64,000 nucleotides of DNA from CAWGYT01 sp963826795 (GCA_963826795.1 CAWGYT010000027.1:1-64000); one strand, 5' to 3'. Numbered from the stretch's first letter, positions 36,850 through 47,587 are shown. Numbers and translations are program-made. Notes: a model not told the origin generated them from the sequence alone.

Positions 36850-38064
36850 ATGAATCGACGATCCGGCTGGGCGAAGAACCTGCTGACCTACGTGCTGTTT
36901 GGAACCGGAGCTGTTGGATTGGCCCTCGTTGGATTGTTCCCTGCCACGACCCAGGCCGACACACTTACTTATGGATTCGATGACGGAACGTTTCAAGGGT
37001 GGGAGTTCATCCTACCGGACCGCTCGCCGTTTCCGGTGGAAGAAAGCGCCGTGACGTGGATCTCGTCCAACGCGGTGATCGACATCGGCGACGGCTTCAA
37101 CATGGTTCCAGCGACCAGCGGTGAGTACCGAGTGGTCCCCGATCCGTTTTCGAATCGAGATTGCATCGGCCTGTTGTGCTACACGCAAATCCTGCGGTCG
37201 CCCGGCTTCTATTTGGACGACAGCGGGGATCTGTCGATTGACATGATCGGCGGGGCCGCTCAGTCGAATCGAGCGTTTGACGAGGGCAATGACTTCCCGC
37301 CCGAAGTGCCGGAAGACCTGCCTGAAACCAAGGATTCGTCCGGCTACCAGGGTTTCGCCTTGCTGGACGTCGAAGCGGACGGCTACGTTGCCTATGGGTT
37401 TTCCTCGTACGAAAACGACGGCAAAGCGCGTCCCACTGACGCGCCGACGCGGGCGGATTGGGAAACCGTCAAGATCACGCAGGAGCAACTGGCACCCTTC
37501 ATTAACGACGGCCGCGAGTACAAGATCGACATCTTCGACTCGTACGCGGGGGGCTGGGGATGGATCGGGTTCGACACGGTCGTGATTCCCGGCTCGGCCG
37601 AACTCGGCGGGTTTTCGCCCGGCGACTACAACGAGGACGGTGCCGTGGATACGCTTGACGTGGATCTGCAAGCCGTGGCGATGCAGACCCCCACGGAAAA
37701 TCTGGAGACCTACGACGAAAACGGCGACGGCATGGTCGACGACGCGGACCGCATCATCTGGGTCCAGGATTACGCGAATACCTGGTTCGGCGACGCGAAT
37801 TTCGACGGGTCCTTCACCACCGACGATCTGGTCGCGGTGTTCGCCGCAGGCAAATACGAGACGCAGCAGAGTGCCAACTGGTCGGAGGGGGACTGGACGG
37901 GCGACCTGGTGTTTGACAGCGGCGACCTGGTCGCGGCCTTTTCCGACGGCGGCTTTGAACTCGGCCCGCGCCCGGCCGTCGCGTCGGTCCCGGAGCCCGC
38001 GTCGCTGGGGATCCTGGCGCTCGCCCTGCTGGGCCTCGGCGTTTGGACTCGCCGCCGATCGTAG
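36850..38064 (+). CDS. PEP-CTERM sorted secreted protein with dockerin-like modules
   Basis: 404 aa. A signal peptide (LLTYVLFGTGAVGLALVG, cut near TTQADT) precedes a beta-rich domain of about 230 residues that opens with YGFDDGTFQGWEF and resembles a carbohydrate-binding or LamG-like fold. Two EF-hand-type dockerin-like segments follow (GDYNEDGAVD ... DENGDGMVD, then GDANFDGSFTTDDLV ... GDWTGDLVFDSGDLV). The C-terminus is a PEP-CTERM sorting signal: VPEPASLGIL, a hydrophobic segment and RRRS. Such proteins are exported, cut by an exosortase and linked to the surface or exopolysaccharide. ATG 36850 has GAGG eight bases upstream. The second dockerin pair closely resembles those of the giant and CotH-type proteins. 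Confidence 0.88.
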   Translation: MNRRSGWAKNLLTYVLFGTGAVGLALVGLFPATTQADTLTYGFDDGTFQGWEFILPDRSPFPVEESAVTWISSNAVIDIGDGFNMVPATSGEYRVVPDPFSNRDCIGLLCYTQILRSPGFYLDDSGDLSIDMIGGAAQSNRAFDEGNDFPPEVPEDLPETKDSSGYQGFALLDVEADGYVAYGFSSYENDGKARPTDAPTRADWETVKITQEQLAPFINDGREYKIDIFDSYAGGWGWIGFDTVVIPGSAELGGFSPGDYNEDGAVDTLDVDLQAVAMQTPTENLETYDENGDGMVDDADRIIWVQDYANTWFGDANFDGSFTTDDLVAVFAAGKYETQQSANWSEGDWTGDLVFDSGDLVAAFSDGGFELGPRPAVASVPEPASLGILALALLGLGVWTRRRS

Positions 38065-38080
38065 TTCGCGGATTTCTTAC

Positions 38081-38143
38081 ACCACAGAGCCACAGAGCCA
38101 CCACAGAGAACGCGCCCCGCGCTGGTCTCTGTGGCTCGGTGGT
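38081..38143. repeat. 17-bp inverted repeat downstream of the PEP-CTERM gene
   Basis: ACCACAGAGCCACAGAG at 38081-38097 pairs with 38127-38143 with one mismatch, around a 29-base loop. This CAGAG/CTCTG palindrome looks like a dispersed REP-like element and may also serve as a terminator. The rest of the gap to 38298 shows no gene. Confidence 0.8.
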
Positions 38144-38298
38144 TATCTCCCCTCCCCGCTTTGGGGGATGGAAAATTGACAACACGGCGTCGGACCGCCA
38201 CGATATGGGCTGGCGTTGTCAACGTTCCCACCTGCGATCTCTCCCGCTGGCGGTCGTCCGACTGCAATGCGGCCCAGCCCCCTTAGGTCAACCTGCCG

Positions 38299-39846
38299 AT
38301 GCGCCGAATCGCTTTTGCCGTCTTGTGGTTGTCATTCGCTTGGAGCGTGACTGGAGCGGCCGAGTCAACCACACCTGCCGCGACGTCCGGTCAAGTCAGC
38401 TATTGGAACGAAGTGCGGCCAATTTTCCAGGCCCATTGCCAGGGATGTCATCAGCCGGCCAAGCCCAGTGGCGAGTACGTGATGACCGCCTTTGACGCGA
38501 TGCTGGCCGGCGGCGAGAGTGGCGAGCCGGCGATTGTGCCGCACGATGCGGACGTCAGCTACTTGATTGGGCAGATCACGCCGACCGACGGCAAGTCAGA
38601 GATGCCCAAGGACGCGCCGCCGCTGTCGGAGTCGCAACGTCGGTTGATTCGCGTCTGGATCGCCGAGGGGGCGATCGACGATACGCCGGCGTCGGCCCAG
38701 CGCCGCTTCGATGCGGAGCACCCGCCCGATTACGCGGCCGCACCCGTCGTGACGTCCCTGCAGTACTCGCCTGACGGGTCCCTCCTGGCGGTCAGCGGAT
38801 ATCACGAGGTGTTGCTGCACGACGTGGCTCGCGCCTTGGCCGGCGAGGAATCGCTCGTCGGGCGGCTGATCGGGATGTCCGAGCGGATTGAGTCCGTCGC
38901 GTTCTCGCCCGATGGGCAACAGCTGGCCGTGGCCGGTGGGTCCCCGGGGCGACTCGGCGAAATCCAGATCTGGAACGTCTCGGACCGCAGCTTAACGCTT
39001 TCCCTGCCCGTCAGTTACGACACGTGTTACGGGGCCAGCTGGTCTCACGACGGCCGACTGGTCGCGTTCGGCTGCCCCGACAATACGGTTCGCGCGATCG
39101 ATGCCGCATCGGGCAAGCAGGTGCTGTTCAGCGGAGCTCACAACGACTGGGTGCTCGACACCGTCTTTTCGGTCGATTCGGCCCACCTCGTTTCTGTCAG
39201 CCGCGACCGCTCGATGAAACTGATCGAGGTCGCAACCGAACGATTCGTGGACAACATCACCAGCATCACGCCGGGAGCCTTGAAGGGCGGGCTGAATGCG
39301 GTGGATCGTCATCCCACCGAGAACCAGTTGCTGATCGGTGGTGCCGACGGGATTCCGAAGACGTACCGCATGTTTCGGGAACAGGATCGCAAAATCGGTG
39401 ACGATTTCAATTTGATTCGCAAATACCCCGAAATGCCAGGACGGATCTTCGACGTCGCCTATCGACCCGACGGCAAACAGATCGTGGCAGGCAGCAGCTA
39501 CAATGGGGCCGGCTATGTCTATGTCGACGACACGGAGACCGGCGAGCAGGTGGCGACGTTGCAGGATATCGCCTCCGCAATTTATGCCGTCGCGTTTTCG
39601 CCGGACGGCAAGCAGATTGCGAGCGGTGGCTTTAGCGGCGAAGTGTATCTGCATGACGCCGCCACGGGCCAGCGCCAAATCGCCTTCTGGCCGATCCCGC
39701 TGCCGGCACCGAACCCTGCGCCCCTAAGTGGAGGCCCGTGTGAAACGTCGCGCTTTACACCCGCGACTCACACCAAGCTCGCCAAGCCATCAATCCCGAA
39801 TACGAGTTCTCCAACCAACGAAAAGGATCGTCCATGCAAAGGCTGA
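38299..39846 (+). CDS. exported cytochrome c / WD40 protein
   Basis: 515 aa. A signal peptide is followed by a PSC1-type heme-binding cytochrome domain (WNEVRPIFQAHCQGCHQP, one CxxCH near residue 50, then a conserved MPKDAPPLSESQRRLIRVWIAEGA). The remainder, from about residue 145, is a WD40 propeller (LQYSPDGSLLAVSG, VAFSPDGQQLAVAGG, ASWSHDGRLVAFG, VAFSPDGKQIASGG). Such proteins are encoded next to DUF1549/DUF1553 partners in planctomycetes and are thought to act in the periplasm, possibly in polysaccharide-linked redox chemistry, without proof. The stop overlaps the start of the next gene by 13 bp, so the two are an operon. The last 35 residues look unstructured. Confidence 0.88.
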   Translation: MRRIAFAVLWLSFAWSVTGAAESTTPAATSGQVSYWNEVRPIFQAHCQGCHQPAKPSGEYVMTAFDAMLAGGESGEPAIVPHDADVSYLIGQITPTDGKSEMPKDAPPLSESQRRLIRVWIAEGAIDDTPASAQRRFDAEHPPDYAAAPVVTSLQYSPDGSLLAVSGYHEVLLHDVARALAGEESLVGRLIGMSERIESVAFSPDGQQLAVAGGSPGRLGEIQIWNVSDRSLTLSLPVSYDTCYGASWSHDGRLVAFGCPDNTVRAIDAASGKQVLFSGAHNDWVLDTVFSVDSAHLVSVSRDRSMKLIEVATERFVDNITSITPGALKGGLNAVDRHPTENQLLIGGADGIPKTYRMFREQDRKIGDDFNLIRKYPEMPGRIFDVAYRPDGKQIVAGSSYNGAGYVYVDDTETGEQVATLQDIASAIYAVAFSPDGKQIASGGFSGEVYLHDAATGQRQIAFWPIPLPAPNPAPLSGGPCETSRFTPATHTKLAKPSIPNTSSPTNEKDRPCKG

Positions 39847-42800
39847 ATCAACGAGTGGCTCAGCGGCTGATCTCCACCTGCCTCGCGTTGGCGATGTGCG
39901 GTGTGAACGCGGCGAGCGCGGACGAGGCCCAACCCCCGGCCGCGCCCGTTGCCGAGCAAATCCCGGCGGGACTGCAGTTGGTGTCCGTCACGGCCTGGCC
40001 GTCCCGAATCCAATTGCAAAACCCGTGGGACGTCACCCAAATCCTGATCACCGGTCAGTTGGATACGGGTGAGCAGATCGATTTAACCCGACTTGCCAAG
40101 CTGGCGATGCCGTCGACCGTCGTCCAGGTCAACGACACCGGTCAAGTTCGTCCGACTGCCGATGGGCGGGACGTCTTGCGGTTTGAGGTGGCCGAGCACG
40201 CGGTCGAGATTCCAATCGAAGTCGATGCGTTTCAAGGCGCAGCGACCGACGAGCTACGTCCAAGACGTCACGCCGGCTTTGTCGAAGATGGGTTGTAACG
40301 CGGGGACGTGTCACGGCGCGAAAGACGGACAGCGCGGCTTTAAACTTTCGCTCCGCGGCTATGATTTTCAGTTTGACCACCGTGCGTTGACCGACGACAT
40401 CGGGGCTCGCCGGTTCAATCGCGCGAATCCGGACCAAAGCCTGATGCTGTTAAAGGCGTCGGGCAGCATTCCTCACGTCGGTGGCGTTCTGACGCGTCCT
40501 GGCGAGCGGCACTATGAACTCTTGCGAAAATGGATTGCCAGCGGGGCGGATTTGGATCTCGATCAGCCGCGCGTGGCCAAGATCGAGCTCCTGCCGCACA
40601 ACCCCATCCTGCCCAGGGCCGAGCTGAAGCAGCAAATGGTGGTCTTGGCGACCTACACCGATGGCCGAGTCCGCGATGTCACGGCGGACGCGTTTGTCGA
40701 AAGCGGCAACATCGAGATCCTGTCGGCCAACCGTCAGGGGATCGTGACGACGCTGCGCCGCGGCGAAGCACCGATCCTCGCTCGATTCGAAGGAGCGTAC
40801 ACGGCGACCACGATTACCGTCATGGGGGACCGCAGCGGCTTTGCCTGGGAGCAGCCGCCCAGCCACAACTACATCGACGATCTGGTTTATGACAAGTTAA
40901 AGCGAGTCAAGATCCTGCCGAGCGAGCTGTGTACCGACGAGGAGTTTGTCCGCCGCATTTACTTGGACCTGACGGGACTGCCGCCGCGCACGACGACGTG
41001 CGCGCGTTCTTGGCGGACGATCGGCCGACGCGCCAGAAGCGGGACGCGCTCATCGATCGATTGCTGGGCAGCACCGCCTATGTCGAACATTGGACGAACA
41101 AGTGGGCGGACTTGCTCCAGGTGAATCGCAAGTTCCTGGGCGAGGTCGGTGCGACCGCGCTGCGCGATTGGATCCAAGACGCGATCGCCACGAATAAGCC
41201 GTACGATGAATTCGCTTACGAAGTACTCACCGCCAGCGGCTCGACCGTCGAGAATCCGGCCGCGGCGTATTGGAAGATTCTGCGTGAGCCATCCGCGGCG
41301 ATGGAGAATTCGACGCAGCTGTTTCTGGCCGTGCGTTTTAGCTGTAACAAGTGCCATGACCATCCGTTCGAGCGCTGGACGCAGGATCAGTACTATCAAA
41401 TGACCGCCTTCTTCGCGCAGGTGGGTCGCAAAGAGGATCCCGATTTCGCGGGGCAGAAAATCGGTGGATCGGCGGTCGAGTCGGCACAACCCTTGGTCGA
41501 AGTGATCTACGACACCGGTAGCGGCGAAACGACGCACGAGCGAACCGGGACGGTCACGCCGCCTGCGTTTCCCTACGGCTCACTCGACGAAGACGCGGCT
41601 GACGGCATCGCGCCGCGAACAACTGGCCCGCTGGACCGTGGCGCCGACCAACCGCTACTTCGCCAGCAGTTACGTCAACCGCTTGTGGGGATATCTGCTG
41701 GGCGTCGGATTGATTGAACCGATCGACGATATTCGGGCGGGTAACCCACCGACGAACCCCGAGCTGCTTGCGGCACTGACTCGAGACTTCCTCGATTCCA
41801 AGTTTGATGTTCAGCACATGCTTCGGACGATTTGCCAGTCGCGCGTTTATCAACAGTCGGTCCGGACCAACGAATGGAACGAAGACGACGCGATCAATTA
41901 CTCGCATGCCCTTCCACGCCGCCTACCCGCGGAAGTCCTGTTCGACACCATTCACGTGGCCACCGGCGCGACGAGCAAGATTCCCGGGATTCCGGCGGGA
42001 CTGCGGGCGGCCCAGATCCCGGATGCCGGAGTGTCCCTGCCGTTTCTGGACGACTTTGGTCGGCCGCCGCGCGAGAGCGCGTGCGAGTGCGAGCGGAGCG
42101 GCGGAATGGTGCTCGGCCCCGTCATGAAACTCATTAACGGGCCGACGGTCAACGACGCCCTGGTCGACGCCCAAAATGAACTGACGGAATTGGTTTCCAG
42201 CCAACCTGACGACGCGCTCCTGGTGGAAGAAATCTTCTTGCGGTTCCTGGCCCGCAAGCCCACGTCCAGCGAAATCGAATTGGGACGCAAGGCACTCACC
42301 GCTTCGAGCGCGGACGAGCAAGTGGCCAGAGCGCAGTTGGAAAAGTATCGAGACCAGCTGGCCAATCGCCTTGCGACGTGGGAGGCCGAATTGCCGCAGC
42401 CCCCGGTCTGGGTTAACCTCCACCCCTCGCAACTCGAATCCGCCGCGGGCGCTTCCCTGCATGCCCAGGAGGACGCCAGTGTGCGGGTTAACGGCACGCT
42501 CGCTAAAGATACCTACACGATCCGTGGCTCCGCGCCGATCGAACGCCTGACGGGTGTGCGTTTGGAGGCGCTACCCGATCCGGAGTTGCCCGCGGGCGGG
42601 CCTGGACGAGCCGACAACGGTAACTTTGTCGTCAACCAGTTGGAACTGGCGCTCGCGGAGAACGGAGGCGAGCCATCGCAGTCGATCCCGCTAGGCCAAG
42701 TTCGGGCCTCGTTCAGTCAGCAGGGATGGGACGCGGCCGGGGCAGTCGATGGTAATCCGCAAACGGGCTGGGCCATCATGCCGAACTTCAATCAACCCCA

Positions 42801-43179
42801 CGAACTGATCGCAGTCGCAGAAAACCCGGTTAACCTGCCGTCGAACGGAACGGTTACCGTGAAAATCGTGCATGAATACAGCGACGGTAAGCATAACCTC
42901 GGGCGTTTTCGAATCGCAATCACCGACTCGCCTCAGCCCCTGGCCCACTCGAGCCTGCCGGAGGCAATTGCGGCAGTGATTGCCATCCCGCCTGCGGAGC
43001 GGTCGAGCGAACAGGCAGAGCAATTGAGCGACTACTATTTTGGCCTGGACTCCGAGTATCGTCGGCTCAAGCAAGTGGTTGAGCTGGAAGCGGCTCAGTC
43101 CCGACAGGCCCGGCTGACCGGGGCACAGGACTTAGCATGGGCGCTCATCAACACGTCCTCGTTCTTGTTCAATCGATAA
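39834..43179 (+). CDS. PSC1/DUF1549/DUF1553 exported cytochrome-like protein, three frameshifts
   Basis: A single protein of about 1115 aa read across four frames. After a signal peptide comes a Big_2-like beta domain (QLVSVTAWPSRIQLQNPWD), then the planctomycete heme-like motif MGCNAGTCHGAK, a DUF1549 domain (DEEFVRRIYLDLTGLPP ... WTNKWADLLQVNRK) with a second FSCNKCHDHPFERW heme-like site, and a DUF1553 domain (APTNRYFASSYVNRLWGYLLGVGLIEPID ... ARKPTSSEIE). The C-terminal 300 residues form an extra beta domain before a final DLAWALINTSSFLFNR. The shifts are an extra base near 40245, a missing base near 40990 and an extra base near 41605. The start is supported by AAGGA six bases upstream. 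It is coupled to the WD40 cytochrome gene. The usual DUF1501 partner is not adjacent here. Confidence 0.85.
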
Positions 43180-43324
43180 GCGAGGGGAACACACGGCAAT
43201 CTCAGCCGAATGCCAAGCGACGAGGATTTGGCTGACGCAGCCGGCGACCTTGGGGGGGTTCCTTCCGCGACCGGGCCTCGGCGGGTATGCTCCATTGGTC
43301 CCGGAACCCGATGGCAGGTCGAGC

Positions 43325-44209
43325 GTGTTGGTCGAGACTCAATCTTTGGCGAAGCATTACGGTACATTCGCCGCTCTGGACGACTGCAGTTTGACTCTCG
43401 GCGCCGGCGAGATCTTTGGGTTACTCGGGCCCAATGGAGCCGGCAAGACGACGCTGATCCGGTTGTTGCTGGGCTTTCTGCGGCCCACGCACGGGGTAGC
43501 CCACATCGCGGGTTTCGACTGTTTCCGCCAATCCGTCGCGGTTCGCGAGCGTGTCTCGTATTTGCCGGCCGAGGCGAAGCTGTTTCGGCGGATGAAGGCC
43601 GACGAGGTGTTGCGGTTCTTCGCCCAAGTGAGGGGCTCGACCGGCAACGCCGAACGCGCCATTCGGCTGGCCGGGCGATTGGATTTGGACGTTCAGCGGC
43701 GGGTCGCCTTCATGTCGACCGGAATGCGGCAAAAGCTGGCCCTCGCAGCCACGCTTTCGCACGATACGCCCTTGATGATTCTGGACGAGCCCACGGCGAA
43801 TTTGGATCCGAATGTGCGCCGCGAGGTGATGCAGATCGTCGGTGAGCTGCGAGGCGAGGGACGCACCGTGCTGCTCAGCTCACACGTTCTCTCGGAGATC
43901 GAAGAGGTCTGCGATCGTGTCGTGATTCTGAGGAACGGCCACGTCGTTCACACGCAAAACATGACGGACCTGCGTCAGAAGCACCGAGTTCGGGGCCGAT
44001 GTGAAAGCCAAACACCCAAGGTTCCCAGCCAGTTCGCGAACCGGGTTTCCATCCAGACGGATCATGGTCACGTGACGATCGAGACCGAGGGCGACTTGGG
44101 CGAGTTACTGCCGTGGATTGCCGAATTGCCGCTAAGCCGCATCACGATCGAGCCCTACGGGCTGCGGTCCGTTTATGACCGGTATCATGCCGACGGGGAC
44201 GCCGCATGA
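43325..44209 (+). CDS. ABC transporter ATP-binding protein
   Basis: 294 aa. Walker A is GPNGAGKTT, the signature-type region is MSTGMRQKLALAATL (variant of LSGGQ), Walker B is MILDEPTANLDP, and the switch histidine follows in LLSSHVL. The YGTFAALDDCSLTL opening and the C-terminal regulatory tail place it among CcmA/NatA-like exporters of the ABC-2 type. It hydrolyses ATP to drive the partner permease. I choose GTG 43325 (a TTG lies at 43328) since the domain begins at once and AGG lies upstream; the frame opens at 43250 without a ribosome-binding site. Its stop overlaps the permease start as ATGA. Confidence 0.9.
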   Translation: MLVETQSLAKHYGTFAALDDCSLTLGAGEIFGLLGPNGAGKTTLIRLLLGFLRPTHGVAHIAGFDCFRQSVAVRERVSYLPAEAKLFRRMKADEVLRFFAQVRGSTGNAERAIRLAGRLDLDVQRRVAFMSTGMRQKLALAATLSHDTPLMILDEPTANLDPNVRREVMQIVGELRGEGRTVLLSSHVLSEIEEVCDRVVILRNGHVVHTQNMTDLRQKHRVRGRCESQTPKVPSQFANRVSIQTDHGHVTIETEGDLGELLPWIAELPLSRITIEPYGLRSVYDRYHADGDAA

Positions 44210-45176
44210 ACCTGTCGGTTTTCCGCAAGACGTTCAATGATGGCCGCTGGCTGCTGCTGGCTTGCGCGGGCATGCTGTTCGCTTTCAGTTGGATTCGCGT
44301 GCTGATCGTCGCCAGTATGGAGCTTTATCAGTTCCAGCGACTGGCCCGCAACCTGCCGGACATGGTGAAGCGTCTGTCACCGGTTCCGATCGAGGAGCTG
44401 ATCAGTTACCCCGGCCTGATCGGCTTCACGTTCGAGGAGCCGATTGCCTACCTGATCATCGCGGTCTGGGCGATCTCGCGCGGGTCGGATTCGGTGAGCG
44501 GCGAAATAAGTCGCGGCACGATGGAGATGTTGCTCGCCCAACCCATTAGCCGATTGCATTACATCTTGACGCACGCCCTGGTGACGCTGATCGGGATCGC
44601 GGTCCTCTCGTTGGCGGCCTACGGTGGGACACATGTCGGGGTGGCCACGTCCAGCATCAAGCGCGAGTTGCCGGCGCGGCAATGGAAGGTGCCGTTCTTT
44701 GGCATCACGCTGGACTCGGCCGAACAATCTCCGCGAATCCAGCGAATCCCGATGACGAAATTCGTCGAGCCAAAGGTGTTCTACGCGGCCGCAATCAACT
44801 ACGCTTGCCTCGGAATATTCCTCGCCGGCGTCACCATGGCGCTCTCCTCTTGGGACCGGTATCGTTGGCGCACGATCGGCCTGATCGTTGGCTTCTACGT
44901 CCTGGAAACCGTGCTCGAATTAACCGGTCTCGCGATCGAAGGCTGGCGATGGCTGCTATTTTTTACGTTCTTCTCCGCCTACGAGCCCGTCGCCTTCGTG
45001 ACGGAGGCGGACCAGCGACCGCAGTCCGCCTGGGAGTTTTGGCGCAGGAGAGCACGGGGCTGATTCCCGATCTGGGGCCCCTAGGATGCGACTTTTTGTT
45101 GGTCACTCTCGGACTCTGCAGTTTGACGCTCGCCACAATCGTATTCTGCCGACGAGACCTTCCCGCACCGCTGTGA
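44206..45176 (+). CDS. ABC-2 type transporter permease (frameshifted near the 3' end)
   Basis: About 323 aa when the last part is read in the next frame. Six hydrophobic segments are visible: near residues 15-38, 78-92, 118-136, 195-213, 222-240 and a final one (GCDFLLVTLGLCSLTLATIVF) that is reached only after a shift. The frame breaks near 45040 in GAGTTTTGG, where one more T would restore WEFLAQESTGLIPDLG, so a homopolymer error is likely. The conserved block SGEISRGTMEMLLAQPISR is typical of ABC-2 permeases. The substrate is unknown. It forms an exporter with the preceding ATPase by overlapping start and stop codons. Confidence 0.85.
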
Positions 45177-45197
45177 GCCAAGGTGCGCCGACGACGG

Positions 45198-45656
45198 TTA
45201 CCGCGTGGGATGGCGATCAGGGACCGACGCGAACCGTACCTTGGCGGTCGCGATACGGCGCCGAAAGTCTTCCGGCGCCACGAAGCCCTCGATCTTGTCG
45301 ATCACCCGATTGTCGGCGGCAATCAGAAATGTGGTCGGGTAGATGCGTACGCCAAACTGCGTCGCTAACGCCTGCTGACGAGATCCGTTGACGACGGTCG
45401 GCACGTATCGATCGGCGATTTCATCCGCCACGGAGGGATCCTGGTAGGTGGTCCGCAGCATTTCTTCACAGAAGGGGCAACCGTCCATCGTCACGAAGAC
45501 CAGCATCGGACGGCCCGCGGCGACGCGCATCTCGTGGGCCCGAACGTAGTCGGTTTGCCAGTTCAATGCCAAGGGGGTCTCGGCCCCGACGCGACCCGCG
45601 GTGAGTACAAGCAACAAGAACGCAGAATTTCGAAACGCTAAGCCGAACGGGCTCAT
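45198..45656 (-). CDS. exported thioredoxin-like protein
   Basis: 152 aa. A signal peptide (hydrophobic stretch to about residue 25, cut near VGAET) precedes a thioredoxin-like fold of the thioredoxin_7/DUF255 kind: PMLVFVTMDGCPFCEEM contains the redox pair CPFC, VPTVVNG and the cis-proline strand YPTTFLI follow, and a final GFVAPEDF. It is probably a periplasmic thiol oxidoreductase or disulfide reductase. GGAGG lies five bases before the ATG. The gene converges on the ABC permease, with only 21 bp between stops, and stands alone. Confidence 0.87.
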   Translation of the reverse strand: MSPFGLAFRNSAFLLLVLTAGRVGAETPLALNWQTDYVRAHEMRVAAGRPMLVFVTMDGCPFCEEMLRTTYQDPSVADEIADRYVPTVVNGSRQQALATQFGVRIYPTTFLIAADNRVIDKIEGFVAPEDFRRRIATAKVRFASVPDRHPTR

Positions 45657-45784
45657 GTATGCCTCCGTGCATCAAGAGCAACAACTGACAGGACAACCTT
45701 GTCTATCGACGAAACCGTCAGAACGGTCCTGACATTGCGGCCAGTTAGCGATCGTAGCGGCGGTATTGGTTGAATTGCGAACCC

Positions 45785-47587
45785 TCAATGAATCTCGGGT
45801 TCGGGATTCGCGCCGGGCTGTTCCAGAAAGTCGAAATCGCAGCCTTCATGAGCCTGCGTGACGTGCTTGGCGAACAGATAACCATAACCGCGTTCGAACT
45901 TGGGCGCCGGCGGCTGCCAAGCTGCCTTTCGCCGCGCCAATTCCGCTTCGTCGACATCCAGATGAATCCGTCGCTCAGGCACGTCCAGTTCGATCGGGTC
46001 GCCGTCTTGAACCAGAGCCAGCGGACCTCCGAGGTGGGATTCCGGCGAAACGTGTAGCACGCACGTCCCATAACTGGTGCCACTCATCCGCGCATCCGAG
46101 ATGCGAACCATGTCGCGAACTCCCTGCCGCAGCAAGCGATTGGGAATGGGCAGCATGCCCCACTCGGGGAATCCGGGGGCTCCCAAAGGACCCGCGCTTT
46201 GCAGCACAATCACGGAGTCGGCGTTGATGGGCGTTTGGTCGTCGTTGAGCCGGGCCTTCAGGTCGTTGTAATCCCGAAAGACGACCGCCAGGCCGCGGTG
46301 TCGCTGCAAGCGCGGATCGGCCGCGGTCGGCTTGATCACGCAACCGTTGGGGGCGAGATTGCCGCGCAGCACGTAGGTCCCGCCGGACTCGGACAACGGG
46401 GCCGCTCGGTCCAAGATCACGTCGCCGTCGTAGACCTCCGCTCGCTCGATATTTTCGCCCAAGGTCCTGCCGTTGACCGTCAAACTCGAAAGGTGCAGCA
46501 GGTCACGAACTTTCGCGAGCAAGGCGCGTAGTCCGCCGGCATTGTAGAAGTCCTCCATCAGATACTTGCCGGCCGGACGAATGTTCGCCAGCACCGGCGT
46601 GGTCCGCGAGAGTCGATCGAAGTCGTCCATCGTGAGTCCGCAGTTGGCGCGGCGCGACAGGGCGATCAGGTGCACAATGGCATTGGTTGAGCCGCTGATG
46701 GCCATGTCAGCGACGATCGCGTTTTCGAACGCCTCACGATTCAGGATGTCTTGCGGCTTGAGGTCCTCCCAGACCATCTCCACCGCGCGTCGGCCCGTGG
46801 CCGTGGCCAGGCGAGAATGCTCCGACAGAACCGCCGGAATTGACGAGCCGCCAGGCAGGATCATGCCCAGCGCCTCCGTCACGGCGCTCATGGTGGAAGC
46901 GGTGCCCATCGTCATGCAGACGCCGGGCGAGCGGGCGATGCTGTTCTCGATTTCGTGCCAGGATTCGTCGCAAAGGTTGCCGGCACAGCGTTCGGCCCAG
47001 TACTTCCAGGCGTCGACGCCACTGCCCAGCGTCTGATCTTTCCAGCGCGCGTTGAGCATGGGACCGGCGGGAAAGAAAATCGCGGGAACGTTGGCCGTGA
47101 TCGCGCCCATCAACAGGGCAGGCACCGTTTTATCACAACCGCCCATCAACACGACGCCGTCGATCGGGTGACAGCGAATCACCTCTTCGGCCTCCATCGC
47201 CAAGAGATTGCGGTACAGCATCGTGGTCGGCTTCATCAGAATCTCGCCCAGCGACACCACCGGGACTTCGACGGGAAAGCCTCCCGCCTGAAGCACGCCG
47301 CGTTTAATCTCTTCGGCTCGCTGCCGCAGATGCGAATGGCACGTATTCAGATCGCTCCAGGTGTTCAGCAGCGCGATGATCGGCTTGCCCAGGTAATCTT
47401 CATCCGACCAGCCCATGCCTTTGACGCGGGACCGGTGACCGAACGAACGCAGGTCATCGGGACCAAACCAACGGTGGCTTCGAAGCTGTTCGGGCGCAAT
47501 GCGGGTGGGCTGCGGGTTGGGTTCCACGGTGTTCGTTTCCTTCGCTTCCGGTCGTTGCTCGCATCTTGGGTTGGGCGATTGTAACAT
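45785..47587 (-). CDS. IlvD/Edd-family sugar-acid dehydratase, L-arabonate dehydratase-like
   Basis: About 600 aa, an iron-sulfur dehydratase. RSRVKGMGWSDEDYLGKP, LLNTWSDLNTCHSHL, LMGGCDKTVPALLMG and GVCMTMGTASTM carry the three cysteines that usually hold the cluster. DARMSGTSYGTCVLH is the C-terminal active-site block with the catalytic serine region. The wording of these blocks is closer to arabonate/sugar-acid dehydratases than to the branched-chain IlvD or to Edd, so an aldonate (arabonate, galactonate or similar) is the probable substrate, turned into a 2-keto-3-deoxy acid. A GTG at 47527 with AAGGAA upstream is a plausible alternative start. It diverges from a GntP-family permease 52 bp away, which fits uptake and dehydration of the same sugar acid. 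Confidence 0.88.
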   Translation of the reverse strand: MLQSPNPRCEQRPEAKETNTVEPNPQPTRIAPEQLRSHRWFGPDDLRSFGHRSRVKGMGWSDEDYLGKPIIALLNTWSDLNTCHSHLRQRAEEIKRGVLQAGGFPVEVPVVSLGEILMKPTTMLYRNLLAMEAEEVIRCHPIDGVVLMGGCDKTVPALLMGAITANVPAIFFPAGPMLNARWKDQTLGSGVDAWKYWAERCAGNLCDESWHEIENSIARSPGVCMTMGTASTMSAVTEALGMILPGGSSIPAVLSEHSRLATATGRRAVEMVWEDLKPQDILNREAFENAIVADMAISGSTNAIVHLIALSRRANCGLTMDDFDRLSRTTPVLANIRPAGKYLMEDFYNAGGLRALLAKVRDLLHLSSLTVNGRTLGENIERAEVYDGDVILDRAAPLSESGGTYVLRGNLAPNGCVIKPTAADPRLQRHRGLAVVFRDYNDLKARLNDDQTPINADSVIVLQSAGPLGAPGFPEWGMLPIPNRLLRQGVRDMVRISDARMSGTSYGTCVLHVSPESHLGGPLALVQDGDPIELDVPERRIHLDVDEAELARRKAAWQPPAPKFERGYGYLFAKHVTQAHEGCDFDFLEQPGANPEPEIH

